A DNA stretch of 64,000 nt from Climacium dendroides (taxonomy: Eukaryota > Streptophyta > Bryopsida > Hypnales > Climaciaceae). The position numbers were made by a program, and so were the translations under genes. This document shows positions 1 through 11,207 of the stretch, one piece after another. The notes under the pieces are model-generated. The model made no database searches. It was not told the DNA's origin and saw only the letters and a program-made list of their open reading frames with translations. Where the stretch lies: contig OX467087.1 in NCBI GenBank assembly GCA_950106755.1, forward strand, positions 10,296,047-10,360,046. Reading direction: 5' to 3'. How positions within the stretch are numbered: position 1 is the first letter of the stretch; every line of letters starts with the position of its first letter.

Positions 1-530
1 GAAAGGGAATTGCAGGATTAGGATTTGGGCAGCTTTGAGCTTGTTGAAGGATCCCAAATTACTTTGCAATTTATGTGCGTCGTGACAAATTTATGGTTGT
101 GACCGGGTTGAATGTGTGGAGCTCGTTTTGGTATGAGAGGATAACAGGTTTCTAGTGTCGTAAGGCAGATTATTGATCGTGGGTGGCATTTCGTTCGGGT
201 GAATCATACATGTGTGTGTTTCATGTTTTGAAAGGGAATTGCCGACTTGGGAGACGAGGAGAGGGTATAGAGGATTGAACTTGATGTGTGATTGGAAGTG
301 GATTTCCAATTCGTGGGTGTCGTGACAGTGGTTGTGATCGATTTGAATGTGTGTAGCTCGTTTAGATTTGAATGTGTGTAGCTCGGTTGAATCATGTGTG
401 TGTTTCATCTTTGAAACGAAATTGCAGAATTAGGGTTCGGGGCAGAGGAGCGTGCAGGCTTGATGAGCGACGAGTTCAAATAAATTCATGCGTGTGTGTG
501 ATGGTCTGTGAATGTGTGTAGCTTCTTGAG
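1..530. repeat. Imperfect direct repeats upstream of the DUF1348 gene
   Basis: Three blocks of similar sequence, starting near 1, 231 and 411, each open with a GAAAGGGAATTGC-like stretch. The motif GAATGTGTG(T/G)AGCTCG recurs near 108, 343 and 370. A further GAATGTGTGTAGC lies just before the gene at about 510. The stretch holds the 5' flank of the DUF1348 gene. No clear TATA box was found. A short upstream reading frame (488..511, seven codons then TGA) lies before the main ATG; whether it is transcribed is unknown. Confidence 0.55.
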
Positions 531-1545
531 ATGGCGGAAGTGGAACAGAAGCCACCATTTCCTCCCTTCACACGAGAATCAGCGCTGGCGAAAGTGAAGG
601 CCGCGGAAGCGGCGTGGAACACCCGGAACCCTGACGTGGTGGCGCTGGCGTACACCAAGGACTCGGAGTGGCGCAACCGCACGGAGTTTTTTCAAGGCCG
701 GGACGCCATCAAAGAGTTTCTCACACGCAAATGGGCGCAGGAGCACGACTACCGACTGATGAAGGAGCTCTGGGCTTTCACGGACAACCACATTGCAGTG
801 CGCTTCGAGTACGAGTGGCGCAATGAGGCCGGACAATGGTTAGTTAGTTCTCTTCTCCCACTGGATGAAATTCACGGATCCATACCTAACTGCGACTCTC
901 TGTGTGCAGTTTCTATCGTTAATCTGACCAATTTTTTATATCGATTGTTGGTAGCAATTGCAAGGGGATTCCGATGCATCAGAGTATGCCGTATTTGGAT
1001 ACGACATGCAAAAGTTGTAAACGCTCAAAGTTATGTTGGTAGTTGATCTAAACTCTGAAACGAGTTCTGATGTTCACGTGTACATTCTCAAATTCAATGA
1101 TGTAAATTCGGTAATGTAAATTCAATAACGTATGTAATCGTACAAGGTTTTGGAGTGTTGCACATTTAGGTAGCTGTTGCAATTAGGCTTTGCTTTCAAC
1201 GGACACTTGAAATGGCCACCTCTGTTCTGGAGCATAGTTTCTTAGGATTAGATTGTCAAATTTCTATGTGTCTGTATGAAGGAGTTTGCACACCAAAGGA
1301 TGCCGGTTGCAGTATTCGGATACAGCATGCTAAAGTTATGAATGGCTAGTTACGTTGGTTAATGATAAAAGATTGGCCTCTTCAACAATAGCCTGTGCAT
1401 ATTTGTTGTTTGCAGGTTTCGGACGCATGGAAATGAGTTGTGGGAGTTCGAGGAGAACGGGCTCATGCGTCGGCGTGACATGAGTGCCAACGATGTCCCT
1501 ATCCAAGAATCCCAGCGACGGTATCTCCGGCCTGATGCTGAATAG
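531..1545 (+). CDS. DUF1348 / NTF2-like (SnoaL-fold) family protein, two exons
   Basis: This is a small cytosolic-type protein of the DUF1348 group in the NTF2-like superfamily; the biochemical role of the family is not established. The coding sequence is join(531..838, 1416..1545), giving 145 residues, the usual length for the family. Exon 1 ends after TG and the intron opens GTTAGT (839). The acceptor is TTTGCAG (1415), and the split codon restores W103. Visible family features are the N-terminal helix with AAWNTRNP (about residues 27-34), the [12 protein letters not shown] segment (about 46-57), [19 protein letters not shown] (about 75-93), and from exon 2 [17 protein letters not shown] and NDVPI. 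There is no signal peptide or membrane segment. The exons are GC-rich and the intron AT-rich. It is the only complete copy in the window; exon 2 alone recurs in later units. The identification rests on motif recognition, not a search. Confidence 0.9.
839..1415 (+). other. DUF1348 intron, containing the left edge of the tandem array
   Basis: The 577-bp intron has GT-AG ends. Two similar stretches lie inside it (about 970-1050 and 1295-1370), each with a GTATT(T/C)GGATAC motif, so it contains an internal duplication. From about 1120 onward the same sequence reappears at about 15573, 27417, 50523 and 63713, and inverted near 44410. The duplicated unit therefore begins inside this intron, which explains why later units carry only exon 2. 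Confidence 0.75.
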
Positions 1546-1715
1546 CTTGTCATCATCTAGACTGAACTTTGAATGTACGCTACCGTTGCCTGTGGTAGCA
1601 GTGGAGTTCTGGAGTCGGGAATCAGTATGTAAATTGTAAGATACGCGATAATGAGACTGAGGATTGCAACTGTGTTTTCAGTGGAATGAGGTTTGATTTT
1701 CTGTTGTTCTAGTGG

Positions 1716-1982
1716 TCAAATGCCGCAGACAGTGGCTGCGTACTGATCACCGTACTTGCCAGCTAGAGTCTGTGGTGTTGCAGATATCCAGTGCATCTGG
1801 CTTTGTTTGATTTGTTCGAAAGCTGTAGGGGAAACCACTTCAGCCCCAACAACGTTAATTTCAATACTCCGGAGTACATAGTATGCTTTGTAGTGATCAA
1901 ATGCAGAGGCCATGTGTTTCACCGAGGATGAATTTCTTTCCTCATAATCGGAGAACTTGTACCTCATGGTAGACTTTGACAT
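1716..1982 (-). other. Unrecognised reading frame in the DUF1348 3' flank
   Basis: An 88-codon frame on the minus strand, convergent with DUF1348, contains the stretches SVKHMASAFDHY and HWISATPQTLAGKYGDQY. The family was not recognised. The same stretch exists inverted at about 4570-4880 with frame-breaking changes. It is missing from units 2, 3 and 5, where the DNA jumps from the equivalent of about 1645 to about 2165. Codon use looks more gene-like than the AT-rich surroundings. It could be a terminal exon of a gene whose other exons are lost, or chance. An alternative upstream frame (1942..2184) ends at a possible GT donor near 1959. Confidence 0.2.
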
Positions 1983-1999
1983 TGTATTGGTAATCTGAT

Positions 2000-3422
2000 T
2001 TGCGCTCGAATCCCACTACAGGACTCTGACAGGATGCACACATTGCAGCTGGCCCCAGAGGAAGGGGTTTTCTGAAACGTATTTTGAACTCTCTGAGTAG
2101 TCTGCTACGTATAGGAACGGAAAACTGAGTTGTACTTTGGGTTAATTTGTTAAAAAAACTGAAAATCTTCGAGTATAATTGCAAGGCCCGACATCCCTAT
2201 TATGAAACGCAACGTAAATTGGTACACTTTACACGTGAATCCTGAAACACACAAACAAAGATAGGTATACCCTCTTTCCAATGTCTTCCTATCTCTATCT
2301 GTCCATAATTTCAAGGATTGGGGCTTAAGCTAAAGAGAAGAGATGTGGAGAAATATTCTTATTTAGAGGTCACAATCATTAATATACTCATTCTAGGTGT
2401 AGATGAGTATATGGGAAATGTGAATATGGCTTAACACGCAAGTTGCGATTGAACTAGTTCATAGGTAGGTGAGGAGTGTGCACCAATTAACAAATCTTAT
2501 TCTCATTCAATGTAGACAATCCAATGGATTTGTTGAATCAAACAAAGGATTTTCATTGTTGAAATATGTGAATCATATGAAGGATTTTCATTGCTGAAAT
2601 AGTCAAAACTTTAAGTATTAGTTCAAAGTATATGAAGCAAAAAATAAATTAAATTTAGTACCTCCTTTCTGGGGAGTTGTAGATCAGAGATCCACATAGA
2701 TCTCAAATTTAGTATATCATTTGAATGGACATTTGAAGACTCTCATTTTCATAACTTAGGGTTGCTTGGCCAATTATGATGCAATTCCTTCTATTGAATA
2801 TGATTCATCTAGATTCAACCATCAAACATTGAGGTTAGTGGGGTAGTGCAAAAGCAAAGCTTTGTTATGAGAAATTACATCCCTCGTAATAATGTTATTT
2901 CTCATAATAATGAGACTCTGCTTTTTTGCATTATCTAGTCCATTATCACATTCTGAAGAGAGCAACCCATACAAATTCAGAAACTGTATTGCATTACGTC
3001 TGCATTACGAATACAAACATGTGGTAAATACCAAGTCCATCTCACAATGAAATCAAACTAGACACATATTTTTATCCAGAAAACCCACGGATAAATTATA
3101 GAGGCAGAAGGAGAACATATGATTATTGAAGTAATGACGGAGAATTCTAGTGCTGAAACGCAGAGAGAGATGAATGAGCAACAATTGGTCTTATTCAACT
3201 TGGTAAAGGTAGTGGTGACATACTGATAATAAAAGTTCCGAAACCAACTCTCCCACAAACACACGAAAACAACACAGAAACAAAAACTGTTGCCATTCTA
3301 CATTACTTAACTAGCTGGAATGGGTGGATAGTTAAGGTAGTCTTATTCGTGGATTGAGGTACTAATCTCAGGTCCATTTCATCCAGCTACTAAATGAGAT
3401 TAGTATTCAAGTGTCATTAAGT
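2000..3422. other. Non-coding unit DNA between the DUF1348 exon 2 and MiAMP1-A
   Basis: No gene was recognised. From about 2190 the sequence aligns with the same interval in units 2 (16990-18258), 3 (28130-29285) and 5 (51900-53053), and inverted in unit 4 (about 42351-43390). The last 400-500 bases before each MiAMP1 stop codon are its 3' flank and are well conserved among units. Confidence 0.5.
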
Positions 3423-3746
3423 TCAGCATGTGATGTAGACACTCTGCCAGCCGATTGCGCTGCATTGCCCCGTGTTCCCAGTGAAGCTGGCTGCCGGGGT
3501 CCCGGTGCAGTCGGTGTTGTTGTAAGCTTTGGCCGCCTGCCCTTGGTACGTGAAAGCGTAGCCGCCTTTCACGTTGGGGGGGATGTTGCTGCACGCACAC
3601 GCATTCAAGGTGTCCATGTTCCCCGTGCACGCGCCCGAGTAGAACAAGAAGCTGCTCGCCTCCGACGGCTGGGCCATCATCCCCAGCACCAGAAGGACAC
3701 CCACTCAGAGAGCCATGTGCCGTTGGACACTCGCAGTAGTTGCCAT
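3423..3746 (-). pseudogene. MiAMP1-type antimicrobial peptide gene, copy A, with a nonsense codon in the signal peptide
   Basis: The frame is colinear with the four other copies (324 bp, no indel), but codon 14, cysteine (TGC) in the others, is TGA here (3705..3707). Translation from the usual ATG (3744..3746) would stop after 13 residues. The rest is open and looks well preserved: hydrophobic signal core, cleavage region SEA|SSF, and a 77-residue mature domain with all six cysteines in the family spacing. It differs from copies B-D at many mature positions, for example GNMDTLNACAC, PPNVKGGY and TPAASFTGN, and it ends YITC instead of FIQC. TATA box, leader and intron are also kept. It is either a young pseudogene or is translated from a downstream start; the next in-frame ATG codons (M23, M24) would leave almost no signal core. 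Confidence 0.85.
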
Positions 3747-3756
3747 GACGCACAAC

Positions 3757-4067
3757 CTGCAATCAATCCATGGACCACATACTTAGCAAGCACAACTTCA
3801 TACTGGCGAACTATTAGACAGTTTCAAGAAAAATGCTGACGTTGCTGGCTATGTGAGTCTGGTGTATAGTGTCAAAACTCTACTAGCTACACATTTAGGT
3901 GGCAAACTTCGTGCGATCGAGATCAAGATATTGGTATGCATTTCATGGAAGAGATGAACTGCGGAATTTAATACAACAAATCACTGTTGGAATTCTACAT
4001 AGCGTGGCCAGTGACAGCGTTAGAGTGAAGACATCCAATGATCATGGGCTTCGCGTGCTCGTCTTAC
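3757..4067 (-). other. Predicted 5'-leader intron of MiAMP1-A
   Basis: On the minus strand the donor is CCA|GTAAGA (4067) and the acceptor is a TTGCAG (3757) ten bases before the ATG. The same sites exist in all five copies. The intron is 311 bp. No transcript is available to confirm it. Confidence 0.6.
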
Positions 4068-4176
4068 TGGAGAAAGAGAAACAAAGGAGGTGTTGAGGAA
4101 ATCGTCTTGAGAGAGGAGTGCCGGAGATTGAAGTCTCAGAGGTAGGGTGGTGTCGAAGTGTATGTCCAGTACAGGA

Positions 4177-4183
4177 TTATATA
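4177..4183 (-). promoter_or_regulatory. TATA box of MiAMP1-A
   Basis: TATATAA on the minus strand, in the context CCCTATATAATCC shared by all five copies. It lies about 110 bases before the leader intron donor, so transcription would start about 30 bases further on. Confidence 0.6.
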
Positions 4184-4289
4184 GGGCTCGGAAAGTGGAG
4201 GTTTGACGACAATGTCTGCAAAACAATTGACGAAGAGTGGTACGCTACAACACTCCAAAACGTACAACACTCCATAACGTGCGTCATTA

Positions 4290-5142
4290 CTAAACGTGCA
4301 ACACTCCTAATCGTGCAATACTTCAAAACCTTGCACGATTACATATGCTATTGCAATTAAATTACTGAATTTACATTACTGAATTTGAGAATGTATACCT
4401 CAACACCAGAACTCGTGCCAGATTTTTCGCTCATCTGCTAACATTACTTTGAACGCTGATATCTTGTGCATGTCGTATCCAAATACGGCATAGTACTCTG
4501 ATGCATCGCAATCTCGTTGGAATTGGTAACAAGAATCGATATTAAAAATTGGACAGATTAACGATGGAAATTGTCAGAGTAGTGTAGTGGGATTCGAGCG
4601 CACGTCAGATTACCAAAACCATTAGGTACAAGTTCTCCGATTATAAGAAAATAAATTCATTCAGTAAAACACATGGCCTCTGCATTTGATCACTTGAAAG
4701 CATTCTTTGTACTCCGGAGTAATGAAATTAACGTTGTTGGGGCTGAAGTGGTTTCCCTATAGCTTTCGAACAAAATCAACCAAAGCACTGGATGCACTGG
4801 ATGCACTGGATATCTGCAACACCTCAGACTCTAGCTGGCAAGTACCGTGAACGCAGCCACTGTCCGCGACATTTGATCAATAGAACAACAGAAAATCACA
4901 ACCTCATTCCACTGAAAACACAGTCGCAATTGTCAGTCTCATTATCGCTTATCTTACAATTTACAGACTGATTCCCAACTCCAGAGCTTCTCTGCTACCA
5001 CTGGCAACAGTTGCGTACATTCGAAGTTCAGTCTGTATGACGAGCATCAGGCCGGAGATAGCATCGCTGGGATTCTTGGATGGGGACTTCGTTGGCACTC
5101 ATGTCACGCCGACGCATGAGCCCATTCTCCTCGAACTCACTT
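4290..5142 (-). pseudogene. Inverted, rearranged fragments of the DUF1348 locus
   Basis: About 4290-4565 is the reverse complement of the DUF1348 intron (about 1140 down to 900). About 4566-5142 is the reverse complement of 2035 down to about 1463, covering the 1716..1982 frame, the 3' flank and part of exon 2. The exon-2 piece (about 5045-5138) still shows the reverse of [11 protein letters not shown] but has lost the stop codon and is cut before the GNELW end. The two blocks are in swapped order relative to the source, so more than one rearrangement occurred. A perfect triplication of GCACTGGAT lies at 4785..4811. No function is likely. Confidence 0.75.
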
Positions 5143-5849
5143 TTTTGAACACAAAAACTTGAAATTGATTTTCTAAATTTTTATATATGTGGAAAGCTTT
5201 GAATCATTCCATTTTGATCAATGAGATGAAAGTTATGAGCAATTTTTGTTTGCGGGTAGTTATAGATTCTCTACTCTAAAACAAACTTTTAAGTCCATTA
5301 TCCTACTAATTTTCAATATTTTTTGAAAAAAAAATAAAATCATAAGATGTAGATTGTTTATAATAACATTTCAACCATTGGGATTGGGATTTTTTAATTC
5401 TATAATTAAATCCTTAACAATTTAATATTTTGAATCACTCTTTACTACTGTCTACTTATTATTTTTTTCCTATATATTGTACAATTCCAAATGGTTTGAG
5501 TTTTTCAAGCATGTGACCAACTTGTCTAAGAAAAAGAATCTAAAGAGTAACCACCAAAAGAGTAACCACCATTTTGAACATTTTTTCATAGGAAAATGAA
5601 CTTGTGAAGTGTAGCTGCCCTATTTTTTTGTAGGGCTAAAAAAATGATTTTAGTGAATTTGAATGCTTATATCTTGCAATTCATGCAATGGAAATTTTTG
5701 AAATTTCTACCACGTGTTTTCAAGTCAGCATACTATAAGATCCTATGATTACATGTCTTAAAAAAAAATTCTCAAAAATTCGATATTTGTACTAGAAATG
5801 ACAGTTTTGGAATGTTTTCAATGAAAACATAGTTAAGGAACTTTAGAGA
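5143..5849. mobile_element. Truncated TTAA-type element
   Basis: The sequence matches the right-hand three quarters of the element at 12825..13764, ending AAGGAACTTTAGAGA next to TTAA (5850..5853). Its left end is missing; it joins directly to the broken DUF1348 exon fragment. No coding frame. Confidence 0.55.
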
Positions 5850-5853
5850 TTAA

Positions 5854-7313
5854 TCATGGAGGGTGAATGAATTCTTTATTCTTGGTCTAATTGACTATCA
5901 CTCTAACTTATGGTACTTTTTGACTTGGGCTTGAGATAAGGACAACACATCTTTCTCCTTTCCACTAGAGGGTGAAAAAAGTAATATTACTCATAATGTT
6001 GTCCCTCTTTTCACATCCTTGAATTTGTGAAAAGTACACATAATGTGGAAGCACCCATAACTAGTCAAATAAGTAATTTTAGACATGATTAGGGTTAGTT
6101 TAAGACAAAGCAAATATTTTTCTACATGCAAAGGTAAAAATGTTGGAGATTGCAAAAATATTGGTAGTTTTATTGCTTGAATTGAACTTACTATGAATTT
6201 TTCAAAGGCAAAAAGTGCTCTGGACCTATAGCCATGCTCTAAATTATCCCAATTCCGATTGTTCAAAAACTACTTTCCCACTCATTATTTCCTACTTTCT
6301 TACTCACTACTTTGGGACATGTGTTATAAACTTATCAATTTAAACCTTGAAACAAAGAAAAAAAAAACATTTTCCAAACTTTGTTTAAACTTGGGCAAAT
6401 GTAGACTAGTATAGCTCATTTTCAGCCAAAAGAAAAGTACTTTTTTTGGCTCATTTTTAGTAAAAAGAGAGTTCAAATTTCTTTGGAGGGCTTAAAAAAA
6501 TCAATCACCAAAATTTATAGTCATTTTGGAACACTTAGAAGTCCTTTTCAACAAATGTAGATGCCATCTATTAATAATTATAACCAAACTACAATCATCC
6601 CAATCCTCTAATAATGTTGCCTAAATATTATGCTCATATTATGAGTCTAAATATCAATTCAAAAGTCTTTTTTGGGAAGAAAATGCAACGTGACAATTTT
6701 AAGTTATGTTCAAAAAATCCATTTCTCTTAACACATTCAAGGTATCTATTTTATTTTTAGGAGCATTGGATTATCAACAAGTCCATTCTCTAAATATGAG
6801 TCCTTTTTCCCTTAAATACTTCATTTTTCAATTTCCTAGACCCATTTGCTAAAAAAACCCTTCATTTTTGCCCTTGTCACATACAATAGTAATCCACCAT
6901 AGTGTGCATTTGCCCACTTTCATTGAATTTGGAATTCCAATGTTGTGGTGAACGTGCTTGTGAACATGATTTAAGTGTAGGAACACCATGAAATTGCAAT
7001 CCACTAAAAAAATCTTCAAATGTCATTAATACCGAAGTCCCTTTTTAAAGCAATAACCTCTTTAATATAATATTCTACTCCCATCTTGAAGCTATTACCT
7101 TGAGGAAATTCTATTGTAGGTGATTGTTCTTCATGCTTTGGTATTGCTTTGTCATTACTTGAAATAATGACAATGGAAGGAAGTTTAGTCACTTGATTGC
7201 TTGGATATTTTAAAATACTCACAAAAGAAACAAGTTGTCACTATGGTTCTATGTAATTGTGTATGTGTTTTATGTCACTCAACACAAATTTAGAAGGTTC
7301 ATAAAGTGCCCAT
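5854..7313. other. AT-rich non-coding DNA, nothing recognised
   Basis: No gene, RNA or repeat end was recognised in 5854-6900. From about 6920 to 7313 the sequence is the unit's common DNA, matching about 23050-23450, 34100-34490, 45190-45520 and 59160-59570. Confidence 0.5.
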
Positions 7314-7923
7314 TTAACCCCTAAATGCTTGAGCGACCAAATATGGTTGCTCGAAAGTTTCATGCTCATTTTGGTGTAGGCCATTCAATTATTTTTACCA
7401 ATTTTACATTTTTTAATGGGCAATTTTGAGGTTTAACTATTGAAAGCTTTTATTTTTCACTAAGAAAGGTAAATATTTTATTTTTGAAAGGTCCTCAAAG
7501 GCATATATGTTCTATTAGTGGAAGAATAAAGCTTATGAATCTTTCTTGATTTCCTGTCTTTGAGCAAAGCTTAACAATTTCACTTGATTTGAGATCTAAG
7601 AAATTGTACTTATGTATTTATTTTGAAAATGGTCCCAATGCAAAGAATAAAGGATTTTCATGATTTTCACTATTGAAAATTTAAACACGTAAGTGTTGAT
7701 TTGGAATCATTTGTGATTTCTACTTATAAAAGAAAATGCATTTCAACAATTGCAAGGTGGATTGTATAATAAATTTGATAGCTTTTCATGAGAAATTCAT
7801 TTTTTTGAGAGTGCATTTTTAGTGTACTGACACTATTTGAAATTGTTCATGTCACCTCCATTTCCAAAAACTTTTATATGCAAATTTCTAAAACATTGTA
7901 GGGAGGGGCAGCATACTAAAATA

Positions 7924-7924
<1 letters not shown>

Positions 7925-7964
<40 letters not shown>
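7925..7964. repeat. AT-dinucleotide microsatellite
   Basis: An uninterrupted (AT)n run directly abuts the left end of the element at 7965. Confidence 0.9.
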
Positions 7965-7965
<1 letters not shown>

Positions 7966-8762
7966 TAGCAGTTGACGCTTGCTATGCTACGCATTCATCA
8001 TTAGAATTCCATAAGAATTTTTATGTATTAGATAGAATGCAAAGTAAGAATTTCAATAAATCTTCAGATAAAAATGACTAAAATCTTCATACAATTTTTT
8101 TAATAAATAAGCATATATTGAAATAAACAATAGAAATTTAATGAATGATGAATGAAATATATGCAATGATGAATACGGTAAAAGATACATATACATTAGA
8201 ATGCATTAGAAATTTGACTCAATTGTTACAAACAATGACAACCCAAATAGAAGAATTTAAAAGAAAAACTTGTAAATCTCAAAAGCTTTATGAACAATTT
8301 AATTTTTGTGAAATCCAAAATTGTTTCAATCTAATAAATTTCTCAAATCACTTGGTAGTAGCAATAGGAAATTGAAATCAGAAGCTCAAAGCTCACAAAA
8401 GTACAAAATTATAGAAATGCAAATGAAGTATAAAGCCAAGAAAAGCAATGGAATTGTTACCTTTATAATATCACCATATTGATCACCTCAATTGCAACGA
8501 CTATATTATTTGTATAATATCACCATTTGTAAAAAGTGATATTATAGAAGTGATTGTGAACTGCTACTCTATTTCTGTAATATCACATTGTGTGAAAATA
8601 CGATTTCTATGTATGCATGATTGAAAATATTTTTATAAAATATTTAAAATAATTATTTTAAAGACTTATTGAAATCGTTATCATGCATTCTATTCAAATA
8701 TATCAAAATTTTACTAATATGTGATACAATGAATGTGTAGCATAGCAAGCATGATCCCCTAG
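7965..8762. mobile_element. Non-autonomous element with about 35-bp inverted ends
   Basis: The left end CTAGCAGTTGACGCTTGCTA and its continuation TGCTACGCATTCAT match the reverse complement of the right end, which reads GCTTGCTATGCTACACATTC. A TA stands at each edge (7963..7964 and 8763..8764), which could be a TA target duplication, although the left flank is itself an AT run. The interior is AT-rich. The 76-codon frame inside (8145..8375) resembles no known protein. Confidence 0.6.
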
Positions 8763-8816
8763 TATTAATGGTAGCATTTGTGATATTATAGAGGGACTTA
8801 TGATTTTAGTAGTATG

Positions 8817-8817
<1 letters not shown>

Positions 8818-8873
<56 letters not shown>
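8818..8873. repeat. AT-dinucleotide microsatellite
   Basis: A long uninterrupted (AT)n run lies between the element ending at 8762 and the one starting at 8947. Confidence 0.9.
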
Positions 8874-8878
<5 letters not shown>

Positions 8879-8946
8879 ATAATCTACAATTCCTATGCAA
8901 TTTCATACTCAAAATTAGTACGCATACTAATAAGCAAGTTCTTTAA

Positions 8947-9878
8947 CCCTAAAGGTTAGAGACTATATTTTCACCAAAAATGCTACAAAACTATCATTTC
9001 TAATACAAGCACCAAATTTTTGAATTTTTTTTTGGACACATGTAACTATTAGATCTTGTAGTACACTAGTTTGAGAAGGTGTGGAAAAAATTTCAGATAT
9101 TTTCACCATGTAAATTGCAAGATATTAGCTTTGGAGTGACAAAAATTCTTTTTTGTCTTTGCGAAAACTTGGGCAGCTGCACTTCACAAGGTCACATTTG
9201 TATGAAAAATTGTACAAAATGGTGGTTACTCTTTGGATTCATTTTTCAAATCAAGTTGGCTACATGCTTGAAAAATATCACATCATTTGGAACTGTACAA
9301 CATATAGGAAAAAAATAATAAGTAAAAAGAAGTAGAGAATGATTCAAAATACTAAGTTGTTAACAATTTATTTATGAAATTGAAAATACAAATCCCAATG
9401 GTTATAATCTTGTAATGAATAATCTACACCTCATGATTTTATTTTTTTTCAAAAATATTGAAAATTGAATTAAATAAAGGACTTCAAAGTTTATTTTAGA
9501 GTAGAGATTCCATAAATATCCACAAACTACCCACAACTAAATCTCCTCATAACTTTCATCTCATTAATCAAAATGGAATGATTCAAAGCTCTCCATGTAT
9601 ACATAAATCTAGAGAACCAATTTCAAATATTTATTTTTTTAAGAAGTGATTTTTAAAGAAGTTTTTTGGGTTGCCCATGCTGCCTATGGAACATTGAAAA
9701 TTACATATCATGCAATAACTTTTTAACCATGTAGTCAAAAGTTGTGAAAATTGTTAGGCATTAAAGCTACTCCTCGGGCACATGTTGTGTGAATATTTTA
9801 AAGAAAATAAAATAAAAATTCCATTTGTTACCCAAAATTGCTATGTTGCCAAAAAAATTGTATTTGGTCCATTAGGGG
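8947..9878. mobile_element. TTAA-flanked non-autonomous element, about 0.93 kb
   Basis: TTAA stands at 8943..8946 and 9879..9882. The termini are CCCTAAAGG on the left and, reverse-complemented, CCCCTAATGGACC on the right. Internally it shares sequence, in opposite orientation, with 12825..13764 and 5143..5849. No transposase. Confidence 0.65.
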
Positions 9879-9998
9879 TTAAACATCTATACCATTAGAT
9901 TTTGAAAAAAACACAATTTGCTTAATTGGGGATAACAATAATCCTATGCTCTATTTCCATAGTCAAAACACACTTGGAAAGGCTTAGGCATCAAGGGA

Positions 9999-11207
9999 TT
10001 AAGAATTGAAACTAAAATTGGGAAGGCAAAACTTCTTGAAATATTTTTTATTTAATTTTTCATGAATGAGAATGGAATGACCATTTAATCCAAGTTGTTT
10101 CTTATTTATTGGAGCTTTGTGAAATTAGTTGTGGATTTTTGAACTTGAAATGGCATAGGGCGCTAAAATCATCCACCTCTTCAAATGTACACAATTTGTA
10201 CATTATTGGTACAATGAAAAAGCAACCCGTACAAATGGAGTACATTTGAGGAGGTGGACAATTATAGAACTTGAGCACTATAAGAACCTTCTACCTTATT
10301 TGAATCAAGTTCAAGAAGGGAATCAATTTAATTTTCTAAACTTGAAAAGAGATTTAAAACTAGATATGATATTGATGATTTTTAGTTGTTTTATTTTATT
10401 TATTTTTTAAAAATAACGTACTATTGGAGAAGTGATATTAATATGACAAGGAGCAATATTATTGTCAAGGCATTGTACTATACAATACAATACATTGTCT
10501 ATCAAATTACAAAGGGTACTCTAAAGCTAATTTTGCTCCAAAATGTTGGTGCTAATTTTTCCACCCAATTCTATAAATTGTTGAACAAACAAGCATAAAT
10601 CTTAATTTGGCAAGATCACTAGTACCAGAAAGTAAAGTTATGAAGAGAGAAAGGACTCCAATTGAATCTTGTTTTGAAATTGGATGAAAATGAAGGAGTT
10701 TGTTCATCTTGTGTTGAACACAATGCCCTTGAGGTAAAATGAGTGACCCCAAGACTATATACCTTTGTTAGGAAGAAACTATTTAATATCCAATAACATG
10801 AAAGGCTCAAAAGAACAATTAGGAATTAGTAAATGAAAAGAATGGTTCAAACAAATTAATGTATGACAAGTTGTGTTGGAATTGTATATTAATATTAAAT
10901 TTTTTGATGTGTGGTGGATATCCTAGTAATGTAAAGACCTTCGCCAGATGTCATTATAGGTGGTGTAGGATTTAGCAATATGGTAGGCCGGAATTTGAAT
11001 CTTGATATTGATTGTTGGATTGTTAGCATTGGTGAGAGTACTGAGACAACAAAGCATAGTACTAAACAACAATTTAGTAGTTATATTGGAGTGCTATCAT
11101 GTTTGTACCTATTAATCAAATATCAATTATTTATTTTTGGACAATAATTGATGTCATTTTGGTACTATTTGGAGATGTATCTAGTCAATTGAGAAGTTCA
11201 TAATTAA
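9999..11207. other. Common unit DNA without a gene
   Basis: The stretch aligns with about 23460-24980 of unit 2 and the same interval in the others. It lacks the TTAA element those units carry at 23938, 34981 and 45950, so it keeps that empty site near 10435. A foldback lies at about 10172-10258, with arms built on CCACCTCTTCAAATGTAC. No coding sequence was recognised. Confidence 0.5.

Larger units (their letters stand above)
7318..9998. mobile_element. Composite TTAA-flanked element with nested insertions
   Basis: TTAA stands at both edges (7314..7317 and 9999..10002). The left terminus reads CCCCTAAATGCTTGAGC; the right, reverse-complemented, reads TCCCTTGATGCCTAAGC, an imperfect inverted repeat. 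The other units run through this point without the 2.7 kb. Inside are the element 7965..8762, a second TTAA element 8947..9878 and two AT-dinucleotide runs. No transposase frame was seen. Treating the whole as one host element is an inference from its ends and the empty paralogues. Confidence 0.5.

Noticed and set aside
8145..8375. A 76-codon frame inside the CTAG-ended element, considered as a transposase remnant
   Set aside because: No catalytic motif or known domain; composition fits chance in AT-rich DNA.
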